From SM23-78 sp041479965 (lineage in GTDB: Archaea > Nanobdellota > Nanobdellia > Woesearchaeales > SM23-78): a stretch of DNA of 23,773 nt. The stretch spans positions 1 to 23,773 of the forward strand of contig JBGOZE010000012.1 in assembly GCA_041479965.1 (NCBI GenBank). Direction: 5' to 3'. Positions 15,605-23,578 of the stretch are shown here, one piece after another; the first letter of the stretch is position 1, and the number at the start of each line of letters is the position of its first letter. A model generated the notes under the pieces. The model saw only the letters and a list, made by a program, of their open reading frames with translations, did not search any database and was not told the origin of the DNA. Made by a program: the position numbers and the translations under genes.

Positions 15605-15641
15605 CTTGAGAATCCATGAAAAAATTTATTCTCCTTCATGG
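15601..15641 (-). other. Hairpin and overlapping mini-ORFs before nusA
   Basis: The 37-nt rpl30e-nusA spacer contains a perfect 7-bp inverted repeat CCATGAA/TTCATGG (15635-15641 and 15614-15620) with GGAG and a T6 run in the loop. A 12-codon ORF (ATG at 15639, peptide MKENKFFHGFSR) ends in TGA overlapping the nusA ATG as ATGA. A second, six-codon ORF (ATG at 15618) lies about 13 nt after the GGAG and stops just inside nusA. Either may be chance; coupling of translation is the possible meaning. Confidence 0.35.
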
Positions 15642-15642
15642 T

Positions 15643-15930
15643 CTATTTTTCAAACCTGGCTTTCTCTACAGCTTTCTTCATGCCGATAGCTACTATTGAG
15701 AATGGCTTCTTGCAGACCACTCCTAGCTCGTCGTTCGGTATGGGAAGCTTCTCCACCTCGACTCCAACGAGCGATGCATAGTACTCGACATCTTTCACAA
15801 GGCTTTCAGGTGCATTGCTGGCCAGGAACACCTTGACTAGGTCCTTGCTCTTCAAGGCCTTAAGGGTCCTGTCTACGCCTATTACTAATACCTTGCTCTT
15901 CAGCATCTTCTTGATTTCATCAACACTCAT
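15643..15930 (-). CDS. rpl30e: Large ribosomal subunit protein eL30
   Basis: Archaeal/eukaryotic ribosomal protein of the L7Ae/L30e fold. The 95-residue protein shows VLVIGVDRTLKALKSKDL (15-31), the segment VKVFLASNAPESL that binds kink-turn RNA, and the C-terminal GVVCKKPFSIVAIGMKKA. AGGAGA lies 8 nt before the ATG and overlaps the rpoA2 end; the spacer to rpoA2 is 11 nt, so the genes are co-transcribed. Position after rpoA2 is standard in archaea. Confidence 0.95.
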   Translation of the reverse strand: MSVDEIKKMLKSKVLVIGVDRTLKALKSKDLVKVFLASNAPESLVKDVEYYASLVGVEVEKLPIPNDELGVVCKKPFSIVAIGMKKAVEKARFEK

Positions 15931-15941
15931 ATTTATCTCTC

Positions 15942-17162
15942 CTAATCCTTGTCTTTTTCCGCTTTCTCTTTCTTCAGAAAATGTTTATTTTCTGAATCAG
16001 CAAGTTTTTGACTTGCTGTCTTCTCTTTCTCAGCCCGTATCTTGGTCACAAGCCCTGGTAGGCCTGTCCCTATGGGCACTGGCTGGTTGATCATGACGTT
16101 CTCTATGACTGAGTTAAGGTCGTCTATCTCTCCGACCATGCTCGCATTTATGATGTGCTTTATGGGAGTCTCGAATGATGCCCTTGCGAGGACGCTTGGC
16201 TTCTCCTTGACTATACCGTACCTGCTCACTCCGAGCACCCAGCCGGACATGGTCATGGCGTCAGACGCAAGCAGGATGTGCCTTATGTCTATTTTTATTC
16301 CCTGGTCATTAAGCACCTTGATTATCTCCCTGATAATGGCTTCCCTTGCAGCTTCTATGCCGAATATCTTCTCGATCTCAGCTACGCTGTTGGTAGTTGT
16401 CCTCTGTGTGTCGACGAACGGGAGCTTCAATACCTCTTTGAGGTTGCTGCCTGCAGTCACGACAACGTACTCGCGGTCTCTCTTGACAGGCAATACCTGG
16501 GTGACTCCTTTTATTCCGTCGATGAAGACATCTTTTAGCTTCTCCTTGAGCTTATAGATTATGTTGAGGGCGTCCTCTCCAGTGGTCTTTATCCTTATGC
16601 TTCCGTCCTTGTCAAGCTTGATGTCAAAGCCCTTGAGGCTCTTGTTTAGTATGAGCGCGATCCTGGAGGCAGTCATCTTCCTGTCCTTCAGGACTTTCTC
16701 GTTGAGCTCTATCCTCATCTTGGTCTCTGCCACATTGATGATTATCTCCTTGATGTAGTCCTTGAGCTTGGCTTCCTTGAAGCTCTCTGCGAGTTGCTTT
16801 ATGTCCTTGCCCTCTGAGTAAGGCTTCTTGAGGTATATCTCCATCATCTTGGTGCTTATCTCTGCTCTTGCATCAAGGATCTCTATCAGCCTTGGCAGTC
16901 CTGTGGTGACGTTCATCTCACTGACTCCTGCGAAGTGGAAGGTTCTCAGGATCATCTGGGTTCCTGGCTCTCCTATTGATTCTGCAGTCACAAGCCCTAC
17001 GCTCTCTCCTGGCTCAGCAAGCGAGTTCCTGTATTCATGGGCAACTCTCTCTACAATCCTCTTCACTCTTGCGCTTCCAATGCTCTCAGGCAATTCTTTT
17101 TCCAGGTCTTCAAGTATCTTGATTGGAAGCTTGCCCTTGTATTCTTTTAGTTCTGCTCTCAT
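15942..17162 (-). CDS. rpoA2: DNA-directed RNA polymerase subunit A'' (RpoA2)
   Basis: C-terminal half of the largest polymerase subunit, made as a separate protein in archaea; it carries the trigger-helix and cleft/jaw regions. From ATG 17162 it has 406 residues (GTG at 17171 is in frame but looks like part of a GTGAT ribosome-binding site). Diagnostic segments are GLVTAESIGEPGTQMILRTF (trigger loop), HFAGVSEMNVTTGLPRLIEI, and MTMSGWVLGVSRYGIV with ARASFETPIKHI near the end. The conserved part stops around GLVTKI; the last 30 or so residues are a charged Lys/Glu extension whose DNA contains two adjacent perfect hairpins (15973-16018). rpoA1 ends 39 nt upstream. Confidence 0.97.
   Translation of the reverse strand: MRAELKEYKGKLPIKILEDLEKELPESIGSARVKRIVERVAHEYRNSLAEPGESVGLVTAESIGEPGTQMILRTFHFAGVSEMNVTTGLPRLIEILDARAEISTKMMEIYLKKPYSEGKDIKQLAESFKEAKLKDYIKEIIINVAETKMRIELNEKVLKDRKMTASRIALILNKSLKGFDIKLDKDGSIRIKTTGEDALNIIYKLKEKLKDVFIDGIKGVTQVLPVKRDREYVVVTAGSNLKEVLKLPFVDTQRTTTNSVAEIEKIFGIEAAREAIIREIIKVLNDQGIKIDIRHILLASDAMTMSGWVLGVSRYGIVKEKPSVLARASFETPIKHIINASMVGEIDDLNSVIENVMINQPVPIGTGLPGLVTKIRAEKEKTASQKLADSENKHFLKKEKAEKDKD
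15973..16018. repeat. Two back-to-back perfect hairpins inside the 3' end of rpoA2
   Basis: TTCAGAAAAT-GTTT-ATTTTCTGAA (15973-15996; 10-bp perfect stem, 4-nt loop) is followed after one base by CAGCAAGT-TTTTG-ACTTGCTG (15998-16018; 8-bp perfect stem, 5-nt loop). Both lie in frame in the non-conserved C-terminal tail of RpoA2. Confidence 0.85.
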
Positions 17163-17201
17163 GATTATCACTTTTTTATTTGATTGAGTAAATATTTTAT
17201 C

Positions 17202-19790
17202 CTATTGCGTGGTCCTGACTATGTGGCCCACGTTTATCTTTCCGCCTTCGCTCTTGGCGACGTCTATGCCGTCTTCTCCGTAGAGGAACTGCACTATCTT
17301 CTTGCCTGCGTCCCTCACAGTGAAGTCATACTCCACTCTGAAGTCTTGCATGGCATTGGCTAATCTTCGGTATAAGTATCCTGATTTTGGCGTCCTGAGC
17401 GCAGTGTCCATGAGGCTGTCTCTTCCTGTCATGGTCATGAAGAAGAGCTCGAAAGGCTCTAAGCCGTGCTTGAAGCTGTTCCTGACAAATCCTCTTGCAG
17501 ATGCTCCCAGGTCTCCTTTCTTGAAGCATGACAAGGTCCTGCCTTTGTATCCTTTGCTTACTCTTCCTCCTCTGAGGGCTTGCTGTCCTACGCAAGCGGA
17601 CATCTGGGCGAGGTTGAGCAATGTTCCTCTTGCTCCTGAAAGTATCATCATGAGCGCGTGTGAATGCTCATTGGCGTTCTTTGCCACCAACTCTCCTGTC
17701 TCGTTCCTTACCTTGTTCAGCCTCTCCAGAATCCTGAGTTCAAGAGTCTCTTTTATGTCTCTTCCAGGCAATAGCTCTAAGCTTCCATCCTGGAATTGCT
17801 GTATCATCCTATTTACTTCGGCGTCTGCATCATTGATGAGCCTTTTCAACTCCTCTTGCACTTCTGGCTTGAGGTCTATGTCTGATAGTGAAATAGTGAG
17901 CCCGTACCTGAGCAATACTTCTATGCCTAGCTTGTAGATTTTTCCGAGCATGTCTACCATTCTCTTGGCGCCGTACTGCTTGTGCAGGTTCCTGAGCAAT
18001 AATCCTGAGCCTTCTCCAAGGTTGTTCTTGTCAAGCACTCCTGTGATTAGCTTTCCGTCCTTGATCTCAACAATGGCATCAGGGTTCTTGGTCCCTTCCT
18101 TGTAAGTCTTGGTGAATCCCCTGAAGTTGAAGTCATCTGGCATGAGCACTGAGAAAATCTCTTTTCCGCTGACCACATTCTTGTTGGGCAGCTTGGAGAA
18201 ATCATCCAGTCCTGCTGCGAACAGCAAATCAATTGCTTCCTCTCGCGAAAGGTTCAGGTATTTGGTCAGCATGTAGTTGCCTGTTATGGCGTCCTGGTTG
18301 CAGCCTATGATTGACAGGCCATATCTTGGGCTTATGAGCTGGGTCTGGACTTCCATGAGTATCTCTGCCTCTGCCCTAGCCTCCTCGGTCTGAGGTATGT
18401 GCAGGTTCATCTCGTCTCCGTCGAAGTCTGCGTTGTAAGGAGCGCATACTGCAGGGTTGAGCCTCAAGGTCAGTCCTGGCAATACTTTTACTCGGTGGCA
18501 CATCATGCTCATCCTGTGCAGGCTTGGCTGCCTGTTGAAGATGCTTATGTCTCCGTCCATCAGGTGCCTCTCGACTATGAATCCTGGCTGCAATTCTTCA
18601 ATCAATGCTTCCTTGGTCTCATCGGTTATCTTCTTTCTCCTGCCGTCTGGCCTAATCATGTAGTTGGCTCCAGGGTATTGCTTGGGCCCTTTCTTGATGA
18701 AAGTCTTGAGATAATCAATGTTCCAGGTGGTCACTCTCTCAGGGATGGTGAGCTTCATGGCTATGACCATCGGAACTCCTACTTCGTTGATGTTAAGAAG
18801 AGGGTCAGGGCTTATGACTGTCCTTGCGCAGAAATTAGTCCTCTTGCCTGCCAGGTTGTGCCTTATCCTTCCTTCCTTGCTCTTGATCCTCGCAGTCAAG
18901 GTCTTGAGGGGCTGGCCGCTCCTGTGCCTTGCAGGCGGAAGCTGAGCAACCTCGTTATCAAAAAAAGTAGTAATATGATATTGCAACAGGTCCCAGAGGT
19001 CTTCGATGATTATCTCTGGAGCTCCTGCGTTGATGTTCTCAAACAATCGCTGGTTGATCCTGACAATGTCTCCTAGCTTGTGGGTCAGGTCATCCTCGCT
19101 CCTCTCTCCGCTCTCCAAGGTGATGCTTGGTCTCATGGTTACAGGAGGAATAGGAAGTACTGTGAGCACCATCCATTCTGGCTGGGCGCTATTGATGTTT
19201 ATGCCGAACAATTGCAGGTGCTCTCTCTTAATCCTCTCAAGCCTGCTCCTGACTTCTATTGGGCTTAGCCTTTTGTCCTCTTCAAGGAAAGTGGTTGGCT
19301 TCTCAATCTTTATCTTGAGCTGCTTTTCCTTGCAGTGAGGGCACTTGGTTATGGTTTTGAGGCTGGCTATTATCTCCTGGACTTTTCCTCTCTGCTCGTC
19401 CAGGCCGAACTCTGCTCCTACTTTCTCAAGCTCCTCCCTTGCCCTGCTTATCTTGTCATTAGGGATGAGGATGCTTCCGCACGCCCTGCAGGTGCATCTC
19501 AATAGGTCTAGTACTATGTTAACGAACTTGATGTGGATGACAGGCCTTGCGAGCTCTATGAATCCGAAGTGGCCTGGGCATTCTTTCAGCTTGCTTCCGC
19601 AGGTCTTGCACTTCAGCCCGGGGTCTATCACTCCTAGGCGTATGTCCATCAATCCTCCGTCCACAGGGTAGCCTTCCTTGTCATAAAGCTCAGGAGTGAC
19701 TATCTTGGCAGATGCCATGTCCTTGATGAACTTAGGGCTCATCAATCCAAATTCAATCTTGTCAATCTTCTTTGATACCGTGGGTTCCAT
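17202..19790 (-). CDS. rpoA1: DNA-directed RNA polymerase subunit A' (RpoA1)
   Basis: N-terminal part of the largest polymerase subunit, holding the catalytic magnesium site. The 862-residue protein starts with a clamp zinc motif CKTCGSKLKECPGHFGFIEL (Cys, Cys, Cys, His) and a second set of cysteines (CTCRACG and CPHCKEKQ). The active-site loop is NADFDGDE, with the three Mg-binding aspartates at 455, 457 and 459. PPARHRSGQPLKTLTARIKSKEGRIRHNLAGKR marks the lid/switch region, and NLAQMSACVGQQALRGGR lies in the bridge/funnel region. Length and domain order match archaeal A'. It starts 16 nt after rpoB1. Confidence 0.98.
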   Translation of the reverse strand: MEPTVSKKIDKIEFGLMSPKFIKDMASAKIVTPELYDKEGYPVDGGLMDIRLGVIDPGLKCKTCGSKLKECPGHFGFIELARPVIHIKFVNIVLDLLRCTCRACGSILIPNDKISRAREELEKVGAEFGLDEQRGKVQEIIASLKTITKCPHCKEKQLKIKIEKPTTFLEEDKRLSPIEVRSRLERIKREHLQLFGININSAQPEWMVLTVLPIPPVTMRPSITLESGERSEDDLTHKLGDIVRINQRLFENINAGAPEIIIEDLWDLLQYHITTFFDNEVAQLPPARHRSGQPLKTLTARIKSKEGRIRHNLAGKRTNFCARTVISPDPLLNINEVGVPMVIAMKLTIPERVTTWNIDYLKTFIKKGPKQYPGANYMIRPDGRRKKITDETKEALIEELQPGFIVERHLMDGDISIFNRQPSLHRMSMMCHRVKVLPGLTLRLNPAVCAPYNADFDGDEMNLHIPQTEEARAEAEILMEVQTQLISPRYGLSIIGCNQDAITGNYMLTKYLNLSREEAIDLLFAAGLDDFSKLPNKNVVSGKEIFSVLMPDDFNFRGFTKTYKEGTKNPDAIVEIKDGKLITGVLDKNNLGEGSGLLLRNLHKQYGAKRMVDMLGKIYKLGIEVLLRYGLTISLSDIDLKPEVQEELKRLINDADAEVNRMIQQFQDGSLELLPGRDIKETLELRILERLNKVRNETGELVAKNANEHSHALMMILSGARGTLLNLAQMSACVGQQALRGGRVSKGYKGRTLSCFKKGDLGASARGFVRNSFKHGLEPFELFFMTMTGRDSLMDTALRTPKSGYLYRRLANAMQDFRVEYDFTVRDAGKKIVQFLYGEDGIDVAKSEGGKINVGHIVRTTQ

Positions 19791-19806
19791 GATTATTTCA
19801 CTTCTG

Positions 19807-21609
19807 CTAATACTTGCTCTTCAATTTTAATTTGGGATACACAGTCAAGCTCTTGAATTCGTCAAGTATCAGCTTGAATGCGTAGCTCATCTCGATGTTG
19901 CTCACTACCGTGTTCTCCCCGCACATGGGGCAGTGGTAGGCGTTCTTCCTTGAATCATAAATAGCGATCAATCCGCAGTTCTCGCAGATCGGCACTTCTG
20001 TCTTGTCGCTGTCAAACCTTTCCTTCAAGAGCAGGCTTGCTCCGTGGGCGACAAAAGTATCTTTCTCCATTTCTCCAAGCCTGAGCCCTCCTTCCTTGGC
20101 TCTTCCTTCTGTGGGCTGCCTGGTGAGCAATTGTATTGGTCCTCTTGCTCTGCTGTGGATCTTGTTGGCTACCATGTGCTTCAGCTTTAGGTAGTACATG
20201 TTGCCGACGAAAATCTTGGCCCTGTACTGCTCTCCTGTGATGCCGTTGTACGCAGTCTCGACTCCGTTCTCTCTGAAGCCCATCTTGAGCAGCTCCATCC
20301 TCAGGTCTGCTTCTTTCTCTCCCTCAAAAGTTGTTCCATCAATGTATCTTCCTGCCAGCGCTCCTGTCTTTCCAGCGAGCAGTTCTATCAGGTGGCTGAT
20401 GGTCATTCTGCTGGGCAGTCCGTGCGGGCCGAAGATGATGTCAGGCTTTATGCCTGATGCTGTGAATGGTACATCTACTTCTGGCACTATCAGGCTTACT
20501 ACTCCTTTCTGCCCGTGCCTTGAGGTGAATTTGTCCCCTATCTCAGGTATCCTTGGGTCTCGCAGTCTTACCTGGACGAACTTGTTGCCTTCCTCGCTCT
20601 CTGTGAGCATGACAAAGTCTACCACTCCTTTTTCTCCGTGCTTGAGAGCGTTGCTTGACTCTCTCCTTGAGGTTGTGGCTAAGTTGTATTCTTCCAGGCT
20701 GCTCAGGAATCTTGGAGGGCTGGTCTTGCCTATGATGACATCTCCCTCTTCCACTAATGCTTCTGGATAGATTATTCCATCCTCCTCAAGATATCTGTAA
20801 TCATGCTCTGTCCTGTAGCCCTTGACATCCTTGCTAGGAACGCTTATTTCGTCTGTCAATCCTCCGGAGTATCTCAGCTCTTCGCTCATGACAGGCCTGT
20901 AGTAAGTGCTTCTTCCGAAGCCTCTGTCTATGCTTCCCTGGTTGATGACTATGGCGTCTTCCATGTTGTAGCCTTTGTAGGACATTATGGCTACGACGAC
21001 GTTCTGCCCGCAAGGATGCTTATCCAGGTCAAGTATCTCATTGGTTATGGTAGTCACGACTGGCCTTTGCGGGTAGTTGAGCAGGTTGACGTCCATGTCC
21101 ATCCTTGCGAAGAAATTAGCAGCATAGAATCCTACTCCTTGCTTCTGGTTCTTTGAACCTTGAGTAAGCCTTACTCCTTGGTTGTAGTTGCCAAAGGGAA
21201 CAATGCTTGAAGTCAAGCCGAAGATGTCGATTGGGCTCGGGTCTATGTGAGTATCTTCATTTGAGATATTAGCCTCTTTTAGCGTCACTATTGCGCTCTC
21301 CTCTTCCATGCTGTCTAGGTATTCGACCACTCCTTGCTTGACCAGGTCTGACCATTTGAGCTGGTTCTTCTCTAGCTGCTCCACGTGGGCGTCTGTCAGG
21401 AGAGACTTGCCGTCCTTGGCTATGACCAGAGGCCTTATGCATCTTCCGCTTCCAGCTTCAATGTTGACCTGGTCGAACTTTTCATCATAGAGGACATTGA
21501 CGCTGTAATGCAGCTTGCCTGACCTTCTCATGGTAATCAATTGGTTAGCATAATCCTTGCCATTGCTTACTTTCCCGACATATTTGCTGTTGAGGAATAC
21601 TTCTGTCAT
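19807..21609 (-). CDS. rpoB1: DNA-directed RNA polymerase subunit B' (RpoB1)
   Basis: C-terminal half of the second-largest polymerase subunit, split from B'' as in many Euryarchaeota and DPANN lineages. In its 600 residues the nucleotide-binding and hybrid-binding regions are visible: GYNMEDAIVINQGSIDRGF, DPRIPEIGDKFTSRHGQKGV and DIIFGPHGLPSRMTISHLIE. The C-terminal clamp zinc ribbon is intact (Cys542, Cys545, Cys560, Cys563 in CENCG...CPMCG). AGGAGA precedes the ATG in the 11-nt spacer after rpoB2, supporting the start and tight co-expression of the two halves. Confidence 0.98.
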   Translation of the reverse strand: MTEVFLNSKYVGKVSNGKDYANQLITMRRSGKLHYSVNVLYDEKFDQVNIEAGSGRCIRPLVIAKDGKSLLTDAHVEQLEKNQLKWSDLVKQGVVEYLDSMEEESAIVTLKEANISNEDTHIDPSPIDIFGLTSSIVPFGNYNQGVRLTQGSKNQKQGVGFYAANFFARMDMDVNLLNYPQRPVVTTITNEILDLDKHPCGQNVVVAIMSYKGYNMEDAIVINQGSIDRGFGRSTYYRPVMSEELRYSGGLTDEISVPSKDVKGYRTEHDYRYLEEDGIIYPEALVEEGDVIIGKTSPPRFLSSLEEYNLATTSRRESSNALKHGEKGVVDFVMLTESEEGNKFVQVRLRDPRIPEIGDKFTSRHGQKGVVSLIVPEVDVPFTASGIKPDIIFGPHGLPSRMTISHLIELLAGKTGALAGRYIDGTTFEGEKEADLRMELLKMGFRENGVETAYNGITGEQYRAKIFVGNMYYLKLKHMVANKIHSRARGPIQLLTRQPTEGRAKEGGLRLGEMEKDTFVAHGASLLLKERFDSDKTEVPICENCGLIAIYDSRKNAYHCPMCGENTVVSNIEMSYAFKLILDEFKSLTVYPKLKLKSKY

Positions 21610-21620
21610 TTTATCTCCTA

Positions 21621-23150
21621 CTATTTCTTTTTCTTGACTCCAGCCATTGCAGGCTTCTCTGCCTCGAGCCCTGCTTTTATCAGAATAGGCATCATCTCTT
21701 CCTCGGTCACTTCCCGGGACACGCTGCTCAGCAGCGCCAGGTTCTTCCTGAGTCCGATATTAGTACCTTCAGGAGTCTCGCTCGTGCACAGCCTTCCCAT
21801 GTGGGTGGCGTGCAGGCTTCTCGCCTCGAAGTTCTCCTGTGATGAAGATAATGGGCTGACAACTCTCTGTAGATGGGACATGGTCTGGAGGAAATTAAGC
21901 CTCTCTATCCTCTGGCTTACTCCTTTCCTGCCTCCGACCCAGCTGCCTGTTGCCATGCTGGAATAAATTCTCTGGGTCAAAAGCTTCTCCCTGATTATGA
22001 CTTTGATGCTCGGGAACTTGCCTCTCTTGACAATCCTCTGGAAGTTGTAGAGCAGGTCTCCGATGAGCACTTTCAGGTTGACCCTAAACAGGTCTGCCAT
22101 TAGGTCTCCGCTCATCTTCAGCCTCTTGTTCATGTAGTGGTCCTTGTCATCTGAGCGCCCCTCTCTGACAGTGAGTATCATCCTCTTGAGTACCTTGCAC
22201 AGGTTGTAGGCTTTCCATAGCCTGTCCTCTCGCTCAATACCAACATGAGGCAATAGGTATTTGTCAAGTATTTCCTGCATCCTCTGTATCCTTATCTCCC
22301 TTGACTGGGTGATGCCAATCCTCTTGGCAATGTAATCAATGGCGTCCTCTGAGTTCTTTATGTCCACAAACTCATAGAGGTTGATGAGCACTTCTGCGTC
22401 ATCCTCCAAGCCAATGAATCTCATAATCTCCTCGTCCTTGACAAGACCGAGTGCCTTGATGATCACCATGACAGGCACTCTCTTGACTCTTGTGAAAGTC
22501 AGGTAGAAGAGGCCGTCCTTGAGCTTCTCGAACTGGTGTGGTATCTTGTAGGAGCCTTTCTCTGAGAATAATTTTCCGACATATTCGCTCACGCCAGATG
22601 TCTCTTTATCGACCATGAACCTATTTGCTGCCAGATCCTCGATGTTGACTAGAGCCTTCTCTGTCCCGTTGATTATGAAGTAGCCTCCAGGGTCATCAGG
22701 GTCCTCATTGTGGGCGATAAGCTCTTCCCTGCTTAGGCCGTTCAGGTGGCAGTACTTGGATTTGAGCATGATAGGGATGTTGGCTATCTGGGTGGTGAAG
22801 CTTTCCCTCTGCACTCCGTTGATGTGCGCGCTCACCTCGAGGAACACGGGTGCTGAGTATGACAGCTTCCTAAGCCTTGCCTCTACAGGGTAGATGCTTC
22901 TCTTGGAGCCATCTGCCTCAGTGATCTCTGGCTTGGTCACCCACACATTGTCCAGCCTAATCTTGAAAGAATCCACATTGGGAGGGATGATGGTGGGCTC
23001 AATCTCCTTGTTCTCCTCAATTATGGTCTTGAGCTCATTATCAATGAAATTATTGAAAGACTCTATGTTAGGCTTGACTATGCTATTCTCCTCAAAGTAT
23101 TTCTTGAGCAAAACATAGGATTTCTTCATATGAGCTGAGTGGATTGCCAT
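21621..23150 (-). CDS. rpoB2: DNA-directed RNA polymerase subunit B'' (RpoB2)
   Basis: N-terminal half of the second-largest polymerase subunit (protrusion, lobe and fork regions), 509 residues. Recognisable are GYFIINGTEKALVNIEDLA, the fork segment SSSQENFEARSLHATHMGRL, and CTSETPEGTNIGLRKNLALL near the C-terminus. The split point follows the fork region and the protein ends with a short Lys-rich tail (AGVKKKK). AAGGAG overlaps the rpoH stop codon and lies 9 nt before the ATG, so the gene is translationally linked to rpoH. Confidence 0.98.
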   Translation of the reverse strand: MAIHSAHMKKSYVLLKKYFEENSIVKPNIESFNNFIDNELKTIIEENKEIEPTIIPPNVDSFKIRLDNVWVTKPEITEADGSKRSIYPVEARLRKLSYSAPVFLEVSAHINGVQRESFTTQIANIPIMLKSKYCHLNGLSREELIAHNEDPDDPGGYFIINGTEKALVNIEDLAANRFMVDKETSGVSEYVGKLFSEKGSYKIPHQFEKLKDGLFYLTFTRVKRVPVMVIIKALGLVKDEEIMRFIGLEDDAEVLINLYEFVDIKNSEDAIDYIAKRIGITQSREIRIQRMQEILDKYLLPHVGIEREDRLWKAYNLCKVLKRMILTVREGRSDDKDHYMNKRLKMSGDLMADLFRVNLKVLIGDLLYNFQRIVKRGKFPSIKVIIREKLLTQRIYSSMATGSWVGGRKGVSQRIERLNFLQTMSHLQRVVSPLSSSQENFEARSLHATHMGRLCTSETPEGTNIGLRKNLALLSSVSREVTEEEMMPILIKAGLEAEKPAMAGVKKKK

Positions 23151-23156
23151 GATGAT

Positions 23157-23396
23157 TTACTCCTTGATTACTCCCCTGAAAAAGAACATCTCGCCAGCAG
23201 TCCTGCTGGTCCTCTTGATCTTGATGATGTCGCCTTCCTTCACATCCATGTGAGCGATGGCTGGGTCAGTGATTAGAATCTTGGGCATCTCCCTGATGGT
23301 GACGTTGTACTTCTTAAGAAGGTCCTTGGCATCCTTCTCAGAGAGCTTGAAATGTTCAGGTATAAGTTCGTGCTCGAGTTTGTCTGATTTTGCCAT
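23157..23396 (-). CDS. rpoH: DNA-directed RNA polymerase subunit H (RpoH/Rpb5 C-terminal type)
   Basis: Small jaw subunit, homologous to the C-terminal domain of eukaryotic Rpb5. From ATG 23396 it has 79 residues, the normal archaeal size, with HELIPEHFKLSEKD at the N-terminus and GDIIKIKRTSRTAGEMFFFR at the end. The frame stays open upstream to 23489, but that extension would run through the tRNA gene. AGGTAATC lies just before the start. It is the first protein gene of the polymerase operon and begins 24 nt after the tRNA-Lys, which leaves no room for a separate TATA box outside the tRNA. Confidence 0.95.
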   Translation of the reverse strand: MAKSDKLEHELIPEHFKLSEKDAKDLLKKYNVTIREMPKILITDPAIAHMDVKEGDIIKIKRTSRTAGEMFFFRGVIKE

Positions 23397-23433
23397 GTTG
23401 ATTACCTTATGATTATGAATGGGCCGGACGAGA

Positions 23434-23467
23434 GTATCGTAGCCATTACGCAACAGTAATTTGTTGT
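23434..23467 (-). other. tRNA-Lys intron 2 (T-loop, about 59/60)
   Basis: 34 nt between A59 and U60. Removal restores a consensus T-loop (UUCGAAU) and a 5-bp T-stem with one G-U pair. A partial central helix UUCG/CGAU (3 pairs plus U-U) with 3-nt bulges fits a relaxed bulge-helix-bulge. The insert itself can form hairpins CAACA-N6-TGTTG and CGTA-N5-TACG. The exact boundary could shift by a nucleotide or two. Confidence 0.7.
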
Positions 23468-23489
23468 TTCGAACTCGCGACCACTGCAT

Positions 23490-23506
23490 TTCTTCTTGCT
23501 AACCAT
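23490..23506 (-). other. tRNA-Lys intron 1 (canonical 37/38 position)
   Basis: 17 nt after the anticodon. Exon CUUU (32-35) pairs with intron GAAG, giving a 4-bp central helix flanked by 3-nt bulges UAA and AAA, as in the archaeal bulge-helix-bulge motif. The inner helix is very short, so it is a relaxed version. Confidence 0.75.
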
Positions 23507-23578
23507 TAAAAGTGCAGTGCTCTAGCCAGGCTGAGCTACCGGCCCAAGTTAAGTGAATTTAACCTCACGACTTGAACA

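Larger units (their letters stand above)
23421..23545 (-). tRNA. tRNA-Lys(UUU) with two predicted introns
   Basis: A full cloverleaf is present on the - strand once 51 nt are removed. Acceptor GGGCCGG pairs with CCGGCCC; D-arm is GCTC/GAGC; anticodon stem CTGCA/TGCAG encloses loop CTTTTAA (anticodon UUU, plus 23508-23510); variable loop TGGTC; T-stem GCGAG/CTCGT with loop TTCGAAT. One intron of 17 nt (23490-23506) follows position 37. A second of 34 nt (23434-23467) splits the T-loop between positions 59 and 60. The spliced length is 74 nt plus discriminator A (23420). CCA is not encoded. It heads the RNA polymerase operon. A UUU anticodon has the wobble uridine that Elp3-type enzymes modify. 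Confidence 0.88.

Noticed and set aside
18399..19076. A 225-codon open frame on the + strand opposite rpoA1
   Set aside because: Composition is that of an antisense shadow of the polymerase gene; no start signal, domain or motif.
23397..23489. A 31-residue N-terminal extension of RpoH
   Set aside because: It runs through the tRNA-Lys T-arm and intron, and the standard archaeal H subunit begins at the ATG at 23396.
23546..23565. Imperfect inverted repeat AAGTTAA-N6-TTAACCT between the phosphoribosyltransferase stop and the tRNA
   Set aside because: No T-run follows it, and it lies too close to the tRNA 5' end to act as its TATA box; chance AT-rich pairing is as likely.
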